The notes beneath the pieces were generated by a model, which saw nothing but the letters and a program-made list of their open reading frames with translations, had not been told where the DNA came from and searched no databases. The position numbers and the translations under genes are program-made. 10,348 nucleotides of DNA from Desulfobacula sp. (GTDB lineage: Bacteria > Desulfobacterota > Desulfobacteria > Desulfobacterales > Desulfobacteraceae). Each line of letters starts with the position of its first letter. Position 1 is the stretch's first letter. The stretch spans positions 1 to 10,348 of the forward strand of contig NZ_JAIOSW010000181.1 of assembly GCF_021107415.1 (NCBI RefSeq), in the 5' to 3' direction. Shown one piece after another: positions 1 through 7,361 of this stretch.

Positions 1-5
1 CAAAA

Positions 6-30
6 TAATTCCTTGCCATTTAAGGAATTA
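6..30. repeat. short perfect inverted repeat upstream of the TPR gene
   Basis: Nine-base arms TAATTCCTT (6-14) and AAGGAATTA (22-30) flank a 7-base loop. It may be a weak hairpin ending an upstream transcript or a protein-binding site. No T-run follows, so a terminator is not supported. The rest of the sequence up to 187 shows no convincing promoter: a TTGACT at 132-137 has no matching -10 box. Confidence 0.35.
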
Positions 31-187
31 CAAGTAACACTATCATAAAAATAGGCTCAAATCAAGTTGTTTTTATGGAAGATAAATTGCCAGTTTAATA
101 GTCAGAATTTTTGGGACGGGATACTAGACGTTTGACTATCCCTGCAAAAAAAATGAGATGCAAACATAGAAAGGAAATAAAAAAAGG

Positions 188-1630
188 ATGCTGACCCGTA
201 TAACATCAATACTGCTTTTTTTGTTTGCCTTTGTCTGTACTGAAGCACTTGCCGGGTATCAACTTCCCGAAGGGTGGGAGATCATCCGTTCAGGTAACGA
301 CAAAAGCACTCTTTCGGTCTTTGATGAGGAGACAACGGTATTCACCGTCTTTCAGGGCGGTGAACTGGGGCTTTCCCAAAAAATTGACAGCGAATATGTC
401 CAGATCAGCGTCCGTTTTACGGTTTTGCCGAAACAGGAGGGCTCATCCTGCGCCATCTATTTTTACACAAATAACGGTGTGCTTTTAAAATTTATCTGGG
501 AGCGTACGCCGGATGGCCCCCGGGCAAGTCTTGTCACCTCACGGCACGGCAAGCAATTTTTCGCAAAAAGCATACCCTGGACCGCCGACATAACCACTTT
601 TCGACTCCTGCGTAAAAATGATTATTTTACTGCTGTCGCTGAAGAGGATGGCAAAAGCCCGGTCAAAGTAGGGGGCTTCAAGTGGCCGGGTCTTTCAAAA
701 GATGGCGGCGTTGGCATTGTTGCGGAATACAAGCCCCGGCCCGGCGCCCCCGGGCAGCAGCACATTGGTTTTACCGATCTCTATATTCTCAGTTTGGAAG
801 GCATGGTGGCGGAAGCGGAATATGTCTTGAGAATGGGAGACTACAACAGATCTGAATGGGCGATCGGGTATGGGATGCAGCTTTTCGGCGAGCATGCCCG
901 CTTTTTCCTGTTGATCGCAAGCATGTACCAGGCAAACGGCGGTATTGACAAAATGATTACCGCCCTGGAAAAAGCCGTAGCCTTGGATGATAAGAGCACA
1001 AAGGCCCTGAGCCGGCTCGGTTTTGCCTTGATTGAACATGGCAGGAACCAGGACACGGGTCTGGGGTATTTGAACAGGGCTGTTGCCCTTGAACCAGATA
1101 ACGTCGTCTGTCTGGATAACCTGGGCTGGGGTTATTTCAAGCAAGGCGATATAACCAGGGCGAGGGCTGCACTGGAAAAGGGGATGTCTGTCGTGCGAAA
1201 GCAACCGGCTGAATTATCCCTTGCGAGCATTGGACTGTTTGAGCATATTGATCAGCTTTACACGGCGCAGAAAGATTTGTCGGCAAAAACAAAGCATCTT
1301 GATGAGGTTATCGGGCTGCTCAGGAACTTGCCGGCACCGCAGGATGACCCATATTTGAGATCGGGACTGGGATGGTTCCTGTTTCGGGCCGGCAGGTTAC
1401 AAGAAGCGGTGCGGGAAACAGAACAAGCCCTTGCCCAGATTGAACAAAGCGAGGTTTACGGCAGCTATGATTCGGTGGTACAAAAACGCGCAGGCGACAT
1501 TTATTCAGCGCTCAATCAAAAAGGAAAGGCGTTTGATTCCTATACACGTGCCTTGGAAAACAGCCAACGCTTTCACAGGATCAGAGAAACCAGTGAGATC
1601 AAAAACAAAATGGGGTTAATCGTCCAATAG
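188..1630 (+). CDS. exported TPR-repeat protein with N-terminal beta-sandwich-like region
   Basis: The 480-residue product starts with a clear Sec signal peptide: Arg4, a hydrophobic run at 8-17, and an A-L-A cleavage motif at 20-22 before Gly23. The mature protein is therefore probably periplasmic. Residues about 23-205 are rich in alternating hydrophobic strands and end in G-F-T-D-L-Y-I, resembling concanavalin/laminin-G-like (DUF1349-type) sandwiches; this is inference. Residues about 230-465 carry about five tetratricopeptide-like repeats, with A-L-E-K-A-V-A-L and L-N-R-A-V-A-L-E-P-D-N motifs. Such repeats usually scaffold protein-protein contacts. The start is supported by AAGGA at 171-175, although 12 bases of spacing is long. 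It appears monocistronic. Its GC content looks higher than that of the genes to its right, which may reflect a different history. The specific function is unknown. Confidence 0.85.
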   Translation: MLTRITSILLFLFAFVCTEALAGYQLPEGWEIIRSGNDKSTLSVFDEETTVFTVFQGGELGLSQKIDSEYVQISVRFTVLPKQEGSSCAIYFYTNNGVLLKFIWERTPDGPRASLVTSRHGKQFFAKSIPWTADITTFRLLRKNDYFTAVAEEDGKSPVKVGGFKWPGLSKDGGVGIVAEYKPRPGAPGQQHIGFTDLYILSLEGMVAEAEYVLRMGDYNRSEWAIGYGMQLFGEHARFFLLIASMYQANGGIDKMITALEKAVALDDKSTKALSRLGFALIEHGRNQDTGLGYLNRAVALEPDNVVCLDNLGWGYFKQGDITRARAALEKGMSVVRKQPAELSLASIGLFEHIDQLYTAQKDLSAKTKHLDEVIGLLRNLPAPQDDPYLRSGLGWFLFRAGRLQEAVRETEQALAQIEQSEVYGSYDSVVQKRAGDIYSALNQKGKAFDSYTRALENSQRFHRIRETSEIKNKMGLIVQ

Positions 1631-1756
1631 GTAGTAAGAGACTGCACTGATCAGCTATTTTGTCTTAAGAAAACAGGAAAAATTGATAACATATCTCGTG
1701 GTGTTTACAGATGGGAGATCTAACCTTTTTATTCAGATGAGTTTTTCATTTGTATT

Positions 1757-1785
1757 TTGACAAAATTATTAATTTTTGATAGTAT
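1757..1785 (+). promoter_or_regulatory. sigma-70-type promoter for the aminomutase gene
   Basis: A perfect TTGACA -35 box (1757-1762) and a TAGTAT -10 box (1780-1785, 4 of 6 matches to TATAAT) are separated by exactly 17 bases in an AT-rich stretch. Transcription would start near 1792, giving a leader of about 38 bases that contains the AAGGAAA ribosome binding site. The remainder of the 1631-1829 gap shows nothing else of note. Confidence 0.6.
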
Positions 1786-1829
1786 TTTTTTAGTTTTTGA
1801 CTGTTAATAAGTTAAAATAAGGAAATACT

Positions 1830-4013
1830 ATGCCCTTTTTGAATGAACTTGAACATACGCTTCCGGATGTAAAAGCGTACAGGCTCATGCAAAAACTATT
1901 CAAGGATAACCCGGGTCTTAAAGATATCATTGATAATTCAAATACCATTCATCAGGTAAAAAAGAAAATAAAAATCTGGGCTTTGCAGGTCCTTCAAGAA
2001 AACAAGGATGCATATTTATATTACACTGAAGAAAAAACCTGGAAAGATCAGCTTGAAAAATTAAATTTCAAAGACTATGCTGCCATTCGTATTCTGGATT
2101 ATATCACGCATTCCGGCAGGCAATTTGAGGATCCAAATCTCAATGGAGAGATGGTGGAAAATGATCCCTTTGCTATTCTCATGCAATGCGCCCGTAAAGG
2201 AACCGGCGGAGGCAAGCCTGCTTTTTTTTACGATATGATTCACCTTTTCATGCAGTTTTCAGGACATGAATATCCTGTGCCGGCCAAGCCTGAAATTAAA
2301 TCATGGATGGACAGGCATTCATCAGGCCTTGATCCTGAAGTGGTTAAACAAAGGGGAAAAAATAAACTCCGCATACTTAAAATTATCATAAAAAATATTG
2401 AAAAAAGAAAAGTTAAAAGCAAGCGGTATAAATTTACAAAGAATCTGTCCACCCGGAAAAAGATAGCCCTTGCCAAAACATGGTGGAATGATCATAAGTT
2501 TCATCTCAAATTTGCAGTCAGAACACCTGAAGACCTGAATGAAATGCTTGATTATTCCCTTGATCGGGAAACAATGATCAACCTGAAGCAGGCCAGGAAG
2601 GTCGGAATCCCCTTCTTTGTCAACCCATACTACCTGTCGCTTCTGGACACCCGGGCTTCTTCCGGTTCTTTGGGTGCTGATCTTGCCATCAGGCAGTATG
2701 TTATCTATTCAAAAGAATTGATCAATGAATTCGGCAATATTATTGCCTGGGAAAAAGAAGATATCGTGGAACCTGGGAAACCCAATGCTGCCGGCTGGAT
2801 TATTCCGGATGACTGCATTCACAGACGATACCCCAAGGTCGCTATTTTGATTCCTAAAACCATGGGGAGGGCCTGCGGCGGACTTTGTTCCATCTGCCAG
2901 AGAATGTATGGTTTTCAGCATGGGGATTTGAATTTTGACCTTGAAAAATTAAAGGCCAGGGGGTCCTGGGAGGATCGTCTGGAAGCATCCATCGATTATT
3001 TTGAAAATGACTCACAGTTAAGGGACATTCTTATCACAGGCGGTGATGCACTGATGACCACCAATAAAATTCTTAAAAGAATTCTTCAAAGCGTTTATAA
3101 AATGGCCAAAAGAAAGCTTAAGGCCAATAAGAGAAGAAAAGACGGGGAAAAATACGCACAGATCATAAGGGTAAGACTGGGCACCAGGCTTCCTGTTTAT
3201 CTTCCCATGAGGATCCAGTCGGGCCTTGTTCAAATACTTTCCGATTTTAAAGAAAAAGCATTAAGAATCGGCATTCAGCAATTTATTTTCCAGACCCATT
3301 TTGAATCTCCCATGGAAATAACCCCTGAAACCCGGTTTTGTGTACAGCAGTTGAATAAGGCCGGCTGGCTTGTAACCAATCAGCTGGTCTTCACCACTGC
3401 TGCTTCAAGAAGGGGGCACACGGCCAAACTCAGAAAAACACTCAATGATATCGGCATTCTTCCCTATTATTCCTTTACAGTTAAAGGGTTTATGGAAAAC
3501 AATGCCGCGTTTTCACCCAATGCACGGCTGGTTCAGGAATGTATGGAAGAAAAGATTATCGGCCTTTTGCCTGATAAATTTTATCCTGACATCAGGGAGC
3601 TGCCCTTACATGCTGAAAATGCAGTCGATAAAATTTATCAGTTAAGAAAAGATGCCCATTTATCATTTCTGGCCTCAGACCGGAATGTTCTTAATCTTCC
3701 GGGTGTCGGCAAGAGTCTTACATTCAGGACCATCGGTATTACCCATGATGGCAGAAGAATTCTTGAATTTGATCATGATTCCACAAGAACTCACAGTCCG
3801 ATTATAGAAAAAATGGGGAAAGTCACTATTATTGAATCCAAAAGCATTTATGATTACCTCCTTCAGCTTGACAATATGGGAGAGGATGTATCAGAGTATG
3901 CATCAATTTATGGATATTCATTAAGTGAAACAGAGCCCAGGATGCCGATCTATGAACATCCAACCTTTGATTACCGAGTCACTGAAAAGATTACAAACCT
4001 GGCTATCCAATAA
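1830..4013 (+). CDS. long KamA-family radical-SAM, PLP-dependent amino acid 2,3-aminomutase; substrate probably not lysine
   Basis: The 727-residue protein contains the radical-SAM motif C-x3-C-x2-C at C349, C353 and C356, followed by Arg358. Arg358 is equivalent to the arginine that binds the substrate carboxylate in lysine 2,3-aminomutase (LAM). The G-G-D motif at 404-406 contacts SAM. The P-G-V-G-K segment places the PLP lysine at K628. The LAM-like core begins near W218-W219-N220-D221, so residues 1 to about 215 form an extension absent from typical LAM of about 420 residues. LAM uses Asp293 and Asp330 to hold the lysine epsilon-amine. Here the aligned positions are Lys552 (after P-Y-Y-S-F-T-V) and Asn622 (before L-P-G). 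From memory, glutamate 2,3-aminomutases carry the same Lys/Asn pair. AAGGAAA at 1819-1825 supports the start. No beta-lysine acetyltransferase (ablB) is adjacent. A mutase for glutamate or a similar acid is the best guess; other KamA-family roles are possible. Confidence 0.88.
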   Translation: MPFLNELEHTLPDVKAYRLMQKLFKDNPGLKDIIDNSNTIHQVKKKIKIWALQVLQENKDAYLYYTEEKTWKDQLEKLNFKDYAAIRILDYITHSGRQFEDPNLNGEMVENDPFAILMQCARKGTGGGKPAFFYDMIHLFMQFSGHEYPVPAKPEIKSWMDRHSSGLDPEVVKQRGKNKLRILKIIIKNIEKRKVKSKRYKFTKNLSTRKKIALAKTWWNDHKFHLKFAVRTPEDLNEMLDYSLDRETMINLKQARKVGIPFFVNPYYLSLLDTRASSGSLGADLAIRQYVIYSKELINEFGNIIAWEKEDIVEPGKPNAAGWIIPDDCIHRRYPKVAILIPKTMGRACGGLCSICQRMYGFQHGDLNFDLEKLKARGSWEDRLEASIDYFENDSQLRDILITGGDALMTTNKILKRILQSVYKMAKRKLKANKRRKDGEKYAQIIRVRLGTRLPVYLPMRIQSGLVQILSDFKEKALRIGIQQFIFQTHFESPMEITPETRFCVQQLNKAGWLVTNQLVFTTAASRRGHTAKLRKTLNDIGILPYYSFTVKGFMENNAAFSPNARLVQECMEEKIIGLLPDKFYPDIRELPLHAENAVDKIYQLRKDAHLSFLASDRNVLNLPGVGKSLTFRTIGITHDGRRILEFDHDSTRTHSPIIEKMGKVTIIESKSIYDYLLQLDNMGEDVSEYASIYGYSLSETEPRMPIYEHPTFDYRVTEKITNLAIQ

Positions 4014-4033
4014 AATTCAAAACCCACTATCCT

Positions 4034-4822
4034 TTAGTCACCATCCAGCATTCTGCCAAGGCCTCCAAGGATAGAGCCTTCTCCTTTGCTGCTGCCGCCG
4101 GCTGACGGTGCGTGCTGGAGTACCCGGTCCGCCAGTCGTGAGAATGGCAGGCTTTGAAGGTAAATAGTCCCATGGCCACTCAAGGTTGCCAGAAACAGAC
4201 CTTCTCCACCAAAAAACATTGATTTTAGATTTCCGGCTCTCTGGATATCATAGTCAATCCCCGGGCTGAATCCCACAATACAGCCGGTGTCCACCCGGAT
4301 GGTTTCACCCTGAATTTCCTTTTTGACAATGGTTCCGCCGGCATGAACAAATGCCATACCATCGCCCACAAGGCGTTGGAGGATAAATCCTTCCCCTCCG
4401 AAAAATCCGGTACCGAGTTTTTTGCTGAATGCAATACTGACCTGGGTTCCCAGGGCTGCACACAAAAAAGCATCTTTCTGGCAGATCAGCTCTCCGTCGA
4501 TTGTCGTCATATCTACAGGGATGATTTTACCGGGATAAGGTGCGCTGAAAGCAACTCTTTTTTTGCCCTGTCCCTGATTCGTAAAATGAGTCATGAACAG
4601 GGATTCCCCAGTTAGTTTGCGTTTGCCAGCCTCAAACAATTTGCCCATAAATCCTTTGTCCGGCTGGGAACCATCCCCCATTTTGGCTTCAAAATTAATA
4701 CCGTCTTCCATCCAGTTCATGGCACCGGCCTCGGCAATAACGGTTTCACCCGGATCAAGTTCCACTTCCACGGTCTGCATATCATTGCCAAATATTTGAT
4801 AATCGACTTCATGGCATTTCAT
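4034..4822 (-). CDS. AIM24 / TIGR00266 family protein
   Basis: The 262-residue product matches the AIM24 (formerly DUF124, TIGR00266) family. It shows an early [17 protein letters not shown] segment (19-35) and two copies of the F-F-G-G-E-G motif (140-145 and 203-208). The copies suggest duplicated beta-rich modules folding into the double-psi-like barrel typical of the family. Nearly the full family length is present, and a Gly/Ser-rich tail (239-257) follows the core. It has no signal peptide, so it is presumably cytoplasmic. The biochemical role of bacterial members is not established. A strong ribosome binding site (GGAGGA, complement of 4827-4832) precedes the ATG. The gene is convergent with the aminomutase gene, with only 20 bases between the stops and no recognisable terminator hairpin there. 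Confidence 0.88.
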   Translation of the reverse strand: MKCHEVDYQIFGNDMQTVEVELDPGETVIAEAGAMNWMEDGINFEAKMGDGSQPDKGFMGKLFEAGKRKLTGESLFMTHFTNQGQGKKRVAFSAPYPGKIIPVDMTTIDGELICQKDAFLCAALGTQVSIAFSKKLGTGFFGGEGFILQRLVGDGMAFVHAGGTIVKKEIQGETIRVDTGCIVGFSPGIDYDIQRAGNLKSMFFGGEGLFLATLSGHGTIYLQSLPFSRLADRVLQHAPSAGGSSKGEGSILGGLGRMLDGD

Positions 4823-5017
4823 AAATTCCTCCGAAAATTTAAGTTTATTAATTGATCAAACAGGTTTAAACTTTTTAATACACCTTTTTGGGGGAATTGT
4901 ATAATAAATTTATGAAGATTTGGTTTAATAATATTATTTTATGATATAAGAAGGATTAGTAAAGAGAAGATTGATTGATGATAATATGGATAAAAACTTT
5001 AATAGTTTGGAGGGTGG

Positions 5018-5917
5018 ATGGAATCCATTGCTTTTGAAAACAGGGTTGCCATTGTAACGGGTGCAGGAGAAGGGATTGGAAGAGAATATGCATTGGATCT
5101 TGCAAAAAGAGGGGCCAGCGTTGTGGTCAATGATATCGGCCGTCATCCTGAACAGGGCCGGACAGCAGATCTGGTGGTGGAAGAGATTAAAAAGGCAGGC
5201 GGTCAGGCAGTCGCGAGTTTCGATTCCGTGGCAACCATGACAGGTGGTCAGCATATTGTTGACACAGCTATGGATCATTTCGGGAAGGTGGATATTTTGA
5301 TTAGTAATGCCGGGATACTGCGGGACCGGACATTTATGAAAATGACGGAACAAGAGTGGGATGACGTCATTGGTGTTCATTTGAAAGGAGCCTTTTGTGT
5401 CACCCAGCCAACTATAAAAATTATGAAGGAGAATCAATACGGGCGAATTGTATTTACAGCCTCGTCCTCGGGCATGTATGGAAATTTTGGCCAGTCAAAT
5501 TATGGGGCTGCCAAAATGGGTGTTATCGGCATCATGAACACCTTGAAGCTGGAAACAGCCAGATACAATATTAAAATTAATACAGTGGCGCCCAATGCCT
5601 CCACCGCCATGACCCACGGGGTTTTCCCCGATGAAGTGGCCAAAAGAATCAAGCCTGCATTTAACACGCCTATTGTGACTTTTTTATGTTCTGAAGAGAA
5701 CCGGGAATCCGGGATGATTTTTTCCATGAGTGCAGGTTGGTTTGCCCGTTCGGCAATGGTTTCCGGTAAAGGCTGTTGCATAGGAGATACAAAAAGACTG
5801 ATAAAGGCAGAAGAAATCCGGGATAAGTTTGATCAGATAAAAAGCCTTGAGAATGCACTTCCCTATGAAGATTGCGGTAAAATTTACAGCCTGGGAAGAC
5901 CTTTGACCGGCAGATAG
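5018..5917 (+). CDS. SDR-family NAD(P)-dependent dehydrogenase, (3R)-hydroxyacyl-CoA dehydrogenase (MFE-2)-like
   Basis: The 299-residue product has the classical short-chain dehydrogenase layout. The T-G-x3-G-I-G nucleotide-binding motif is at 14-21, Asp39 at the end of strand beta-2 favours NAD over NADP, N-A-G lies at 97-99, catalytic Ser is at about 149, and Y162-x3-K166 is present. The stretch around S-S-S-G-x2-G-N-F-G-Q-S-N-Y closely resembles the dehydrogenase unit of peroxisomal multifunctional enzyme 2, which oxidises (3R)-3-hydroxyacyl-CoA. A role in fatty acid or other acyl-CoA oxidation is inferred from that resemblance. The length of about 300 includes a C-terminal tail (about 250-299) beyond the minimal SDR fold. 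GGAGG at 5009-5013 sits 4 bases before the ATG. A TATAAT at 4900-4905 could be a -10 box, but no good -35 accompanies it. No partner enzyme is adjacent. Confidence 0.88.
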   Translation: MESIAFENRVAIVTGAGEGIGREYALDLAKRGASVVVNDIGRHPEQGRTADLVVEEIKKAGGQAVASFDSVATMTGGQHIVDTAMDHFGKVDILISNAGILRDRTFMKMTEQEWDDVIGVHLKGAFCVTQPTIKIMKENQYGRIVFTASSSGMYGNFGQSNYGAAKMGVIGIMNTLKLETARYNIKINTVAPNASTAMTHGVFPDEVAKRIKPAFNTPIVTFLCSEENRESGMIFSMSAGWFARSAMVSGKGCCIGDTKRLIKAEEIRDKFDQIKSLENALPYEDCGKIYSLGRPLTGR

Positions 5918-5920
5918 GAG

Positions 5921-5953
5921 TTTGCCGTATGAATTATTATTCATGACTGCAAA
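5921..5953. repeat. imperfect inverted repeat just after the SDR stop
   Basis: Nested arms TTTGC...ATGAAT and ATTCAT...GCAAA surround a TATT loop, starting 3 bases after the stop codon. It could act as a 3' mRNA hairpin or a weak terminator, but no U-run follows. The sequence from here to about 6062 holds no recognisable gene. Confidence 0.35.
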
Positions 5954-6062
5954 TCCATAAATTTCCATAAGTTCATCGATCAGGCGGAGCTATGCGTTGC
6001 CATATCTTTGAGCAAGAAGCTTTTTGACCTTATCTACCTGGGAATGAATATCGGCCAAAATA

Positions 6063-6364
6063 GTTTTTATCAATATTAATATCCAAAACTTCTTTATACA
6101 AAAAAATAATAGCATTCAATGCCTGTTTTTGTGTGGCAGCAGATACTGAACGTTTGACTGTAAGGTAGCTTAAAAATTTTTCAATTTCATTTTTTCCCAT
6201 TTCTCTGGCGTGTTTTTTTAAATTAAAAATTTCAAATATTGAGCAATCCACCTACAATATGTTTCCTCAGTCCGATACGCATAATGATGATAGCGTAAAA
6301 CCTGTCGAACCTGATCCATGAGTTCTAATGATGAATCAGGCTTTAATTTTTGATTGACTTCCAT
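6063..6364 (-). pseudogene. integron-type tyrosine recombinase (IntI-like), N-terminal fragment, frameshifted and truncated
   Basis: Two minus-strand reading frames join into the SAM-like core-binding domain of an integron integrase. The first, read from the ATG at 6364, contains M-D-Q-V-R-Q-V-L-R-Y-H-H-Y-A-Y-R-T-E-E-T-Y and W-I-A-Q-Y-L-K-F. The second continues with K-K-H-A-R-E-M-G, then F-L-S-Y-L-T-V, Q-K-Q-A-L-N-A-I-I-F-L-Y-K-E-V-L-D-I. The switch falls at a homopolymer (A5 at 6225-6229 on the plus strand), so a one-base loss is the likely lesion. Similarity ends after D-K-N near 6063. The whole catalytic domain with its R-H-R-H-Y residues is missing, leaving about 100 of the roughly 320 residues usual for IntI. 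It cannot be active. Its orientation, opposite to the cassette genes that follow, is the normal integron arrangement. XerC/D-like or phage integrases are alternatives, but R-T-E-E-T-Y plus H-A-R-E-M-G fits IntI best. Confidence 0.75.
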
Positions 6365-6400
6365 GGTTTCATATTGTACTGACAAGGGAAGAAAAGTCAA

Positions 6401-6493
6401 TAGAAAATTTTCTACTTTTTAGTAATATTATTACAATAAATAGAAAAATTGTCTATTGTATATAGGTAGTACATAGATTTTTTTCTATTTATT
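6401..6493. repeat. cluster of TAGA...TCTA palindromes between integrase remnant and hicA
   Basis: A perfect 14-base palindrome TAGAAAATTTTCTA lies at 6401-6414. Related copies are at 6441-6455 (TAGAAAAATTGTCTA) and 6474-6487 (TAGATTTTTTTCTA). GTAATA-T-TATTAC at 6422-6434 is another palindrome. AATAAATAGAAAAA (6435-6448) is also an exact inverted repeat of 6480-6493. Repeated palindromes upstream of a HicB-type regulator or an integrase gene suggest operators. Which protein binds is unknown, and the very AT-rich context makes some symmetry likely by chance. Confidence 0.45.
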
Positions 6494-6494
6494 T

Positions 6495-6512
6495 ACACTG
6501 TTGCGTGCCATA
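6495..6512 (+). other. candidate attI-like / first-cassette junction
   Basis: GTTGCGT at 6500-6506 matches 6 of 7 positions of the integron core site GTTRRRY. It lies between the integrase remnant and the first cassette gene, where attI should be. One short match in a 200-base gap is weak evidence; no second half-site was identified. Confidence 0.2.
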
Positions 6513-6549
6513 AGGATTCAAGTTTATGAAAAATTTGCAAAAAACTTTT

Positions 6550-6578
6550 TTGACCATGGTGGCACAATATGATACTAT
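6550..6578 (+). promoter_or_regulatory. promoter of hicA-hicB, near-leaderless
   Basis: TTGACC (6550-6555, 5 of 6) and TACTAT (6573-6578, 4 of 6) are separated by 17 bases. Transcription would begin about 6584-6586, only a few bases before the hicA ATG at 6588. No Shine-Dalgarno sequence precedes that ATG, which fits a leaderless or nearly leaderless message. Confidence 0.45.
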
Positions 6579-6587
6579 ATGTATATT

Positions 6588-6842
6588 ATGAAAGCAAAAC
6601 ACCGGAAGACATTGTCGGCTATATTTACCAAACCTACCAAGGCAAATATTAAATTCAGCGATATTGAGTCTCTGGTCAAGGCACTTGGCGGTACGGTTCG
6701 AGAGTGCGATGGATCACGGGTGGTCTTGGAGCTTTTCGGGACAAGAGAATACGCTCATAGACCGCACCCGGGAAAAGAAGCAAAGAAGTATATGGTTGAA
6801 AAAATTCGTGAATGGTTAATAGGTTTGGAGGTAACGCCATGA
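6588..6842 (+). CDS. hicA: HicA-family mRNA interferase toxin
   Basis: The 84-residue product belongs to the HicA toxins, small double-stranded-RNA-binding-fold ribonucleases that cleave mRNA on ribosomes when not held by HicB. The family start M-K-A-K-H-R-K-T-L is followed by the I-K-F-S-D-I-E-S-L-V-K-A-L-G-G helix. Next come G-S-R (42-44) and H-R-P-H-P-G-K-E with His57 and His60. E. coli HicA has its catalytic His in a G-S-H-type motif. Here that spot is Arg, as I recall for the subfamily beginning M-K-x-K-H-R-K-T-L, with histidines farther on. An upstream in-frame ATG at 6579 was not chosen because it lies next to the -10 box and adds non-family residues. The stop overlaps the hicB start (ATGA). 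The gene appears intact and is the first integron cassette-like unit. Confidence 0.85.
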   Translation: MKAKHRKTLSAIFTKPTKANIKFSDIESLVKALGGTVRECDGSRVVLELFGTREYAHRPHPGKEAKKYMVEKIREWLIGLEVTP

Positions 6843-7174
6843 ACAGTATGACTTATAAAGGATATTTTGCAAAAATCAACTTTGACGAAAGGGATAGTAT
6901 CTTTTGGGGCAAAGTGATTGGAATAAAAGATAGTATTACCTTTGAGGGTGAAACTGTCGCAAAGCTCACCGAAGATTTTCACAACGCTATTGACCATTAT
7001 CTTGCCGACTGTAAAAATGAAAACCTCCTCCCTGCTAAACCATATTCCGGCAAGCTGACTTTGCGCGTTCCCCCTGGCATACATGCTGAAATAGCCGCTG
7101 CCGCAGCTCACGCCGGAAAAAGTCTTAACAAATGGGTAGCTGATACACTGGATCAGGTTGTACATTCTCCTTAA
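6839..7174 (+). CDS. hicB: HicB-family antitoxin
   Basis: The 111-residue product has two parts. An N-terminal partial RNase-H-like domain (about 5-62) contains Y-F-A-K-I-N-F-D-E-R-D and F-E-G-E-T-V-A-K-L-T-E-D-F. A C-terminal ribbon-helix-helix DNA-binding segment (about 70-106) contains K-L-T-L-R-V-P-P and K-S-L-N-K-W-V-A-D. It should sequester HicA and repress its own operon. GGAGG at 6827-6831, 7 bases upstream, and the 4-base ATGA overlap with hicA fix the start. An in-frame ATG at 6812 lies inside hicA without such a site. The pair looks complete. The TAGA...TCTA palindromes 95-185 bases before hicA are candidate HicB operators. Confidence 0.85.
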   Translation: MNSMTYKGYFAKINFDERDSIFWGKVIGIKDSITFEGETVAKLTEDFHNAIDHYLADCKNENLLPAKPYSGKLTLRVPPGIHAEIAAAAAHAGKSLNKWVADTLDQVVHSP

Positions 7175-7226
7175 CTGTTTACTTCCATTGTAATTTAAGT
7201 CCATAATTTCAATCGAAGCCCGGCAT

Positions 7227-7353
7227 TTCCAACAAACCGCTTGAGTGGATCGGGGGCTACTGAGCGGTTCTCGGAAGTTTCAGCTTTAACATACTTTTAA
7301 CTATGCAAAGGTTGTCGCCATTAAGCCCCCGACCACTCAGCTTTGCGTTCTGC
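7227..7353 (+). other. attC-like recombination site downstream of hicAB (attC1)
   Basis: An imperfect palindrome of about 127 bases starts with TTCCAACAAACCGC (AAC at 7231-7233) and ends with GCGTTCTGC (GTT at 7347-7349). The inner arms are GAGTGG-A-TCGGGGGCT (7243-7258) and AGCCCCCGACCACTC (7324-7338). They pair perfectly except for one unpaired A at 7249. A further unpaired T lies near 7241-7242. Long arms with extrahelical bases on one strand and a variable loop are the hallmarks of integron attC sites. The end GTTCTGC is a poor match to GTTRRRY, so activity is uncertain. No gene was seen in the stretch 7175-7485 around this site. Confidence 0.65.
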
Positions 7354-7361
7354 AAAATTGA

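Noticed and set aside
695..1204. Minus-strand open frame of 169 residues opposite the TPR gene
   Set aside because: It is antisense to a well-supported coding sequence with signal peptide and TPR repeats, and its translation shows no domain.
4014..4033. Bidirectional terminator between the convergent aminomutase and AIM24 genes
   Set aside because: The 20-base gap contains no inverted repeat or T-run.
4934..5437. Minus-strand open frame of 167 residues over the SDR start
   Set aside because: It is antisense to the SDR nucleotide-binding motifs; the composition looks like a shadow frame.
6560..6572. TGGCAC as a sigma-54 -24 element before hicA
   Set aside because: The required GC of the -12 element is absent at the right distance, and a sigma-70-like promoter fits better.
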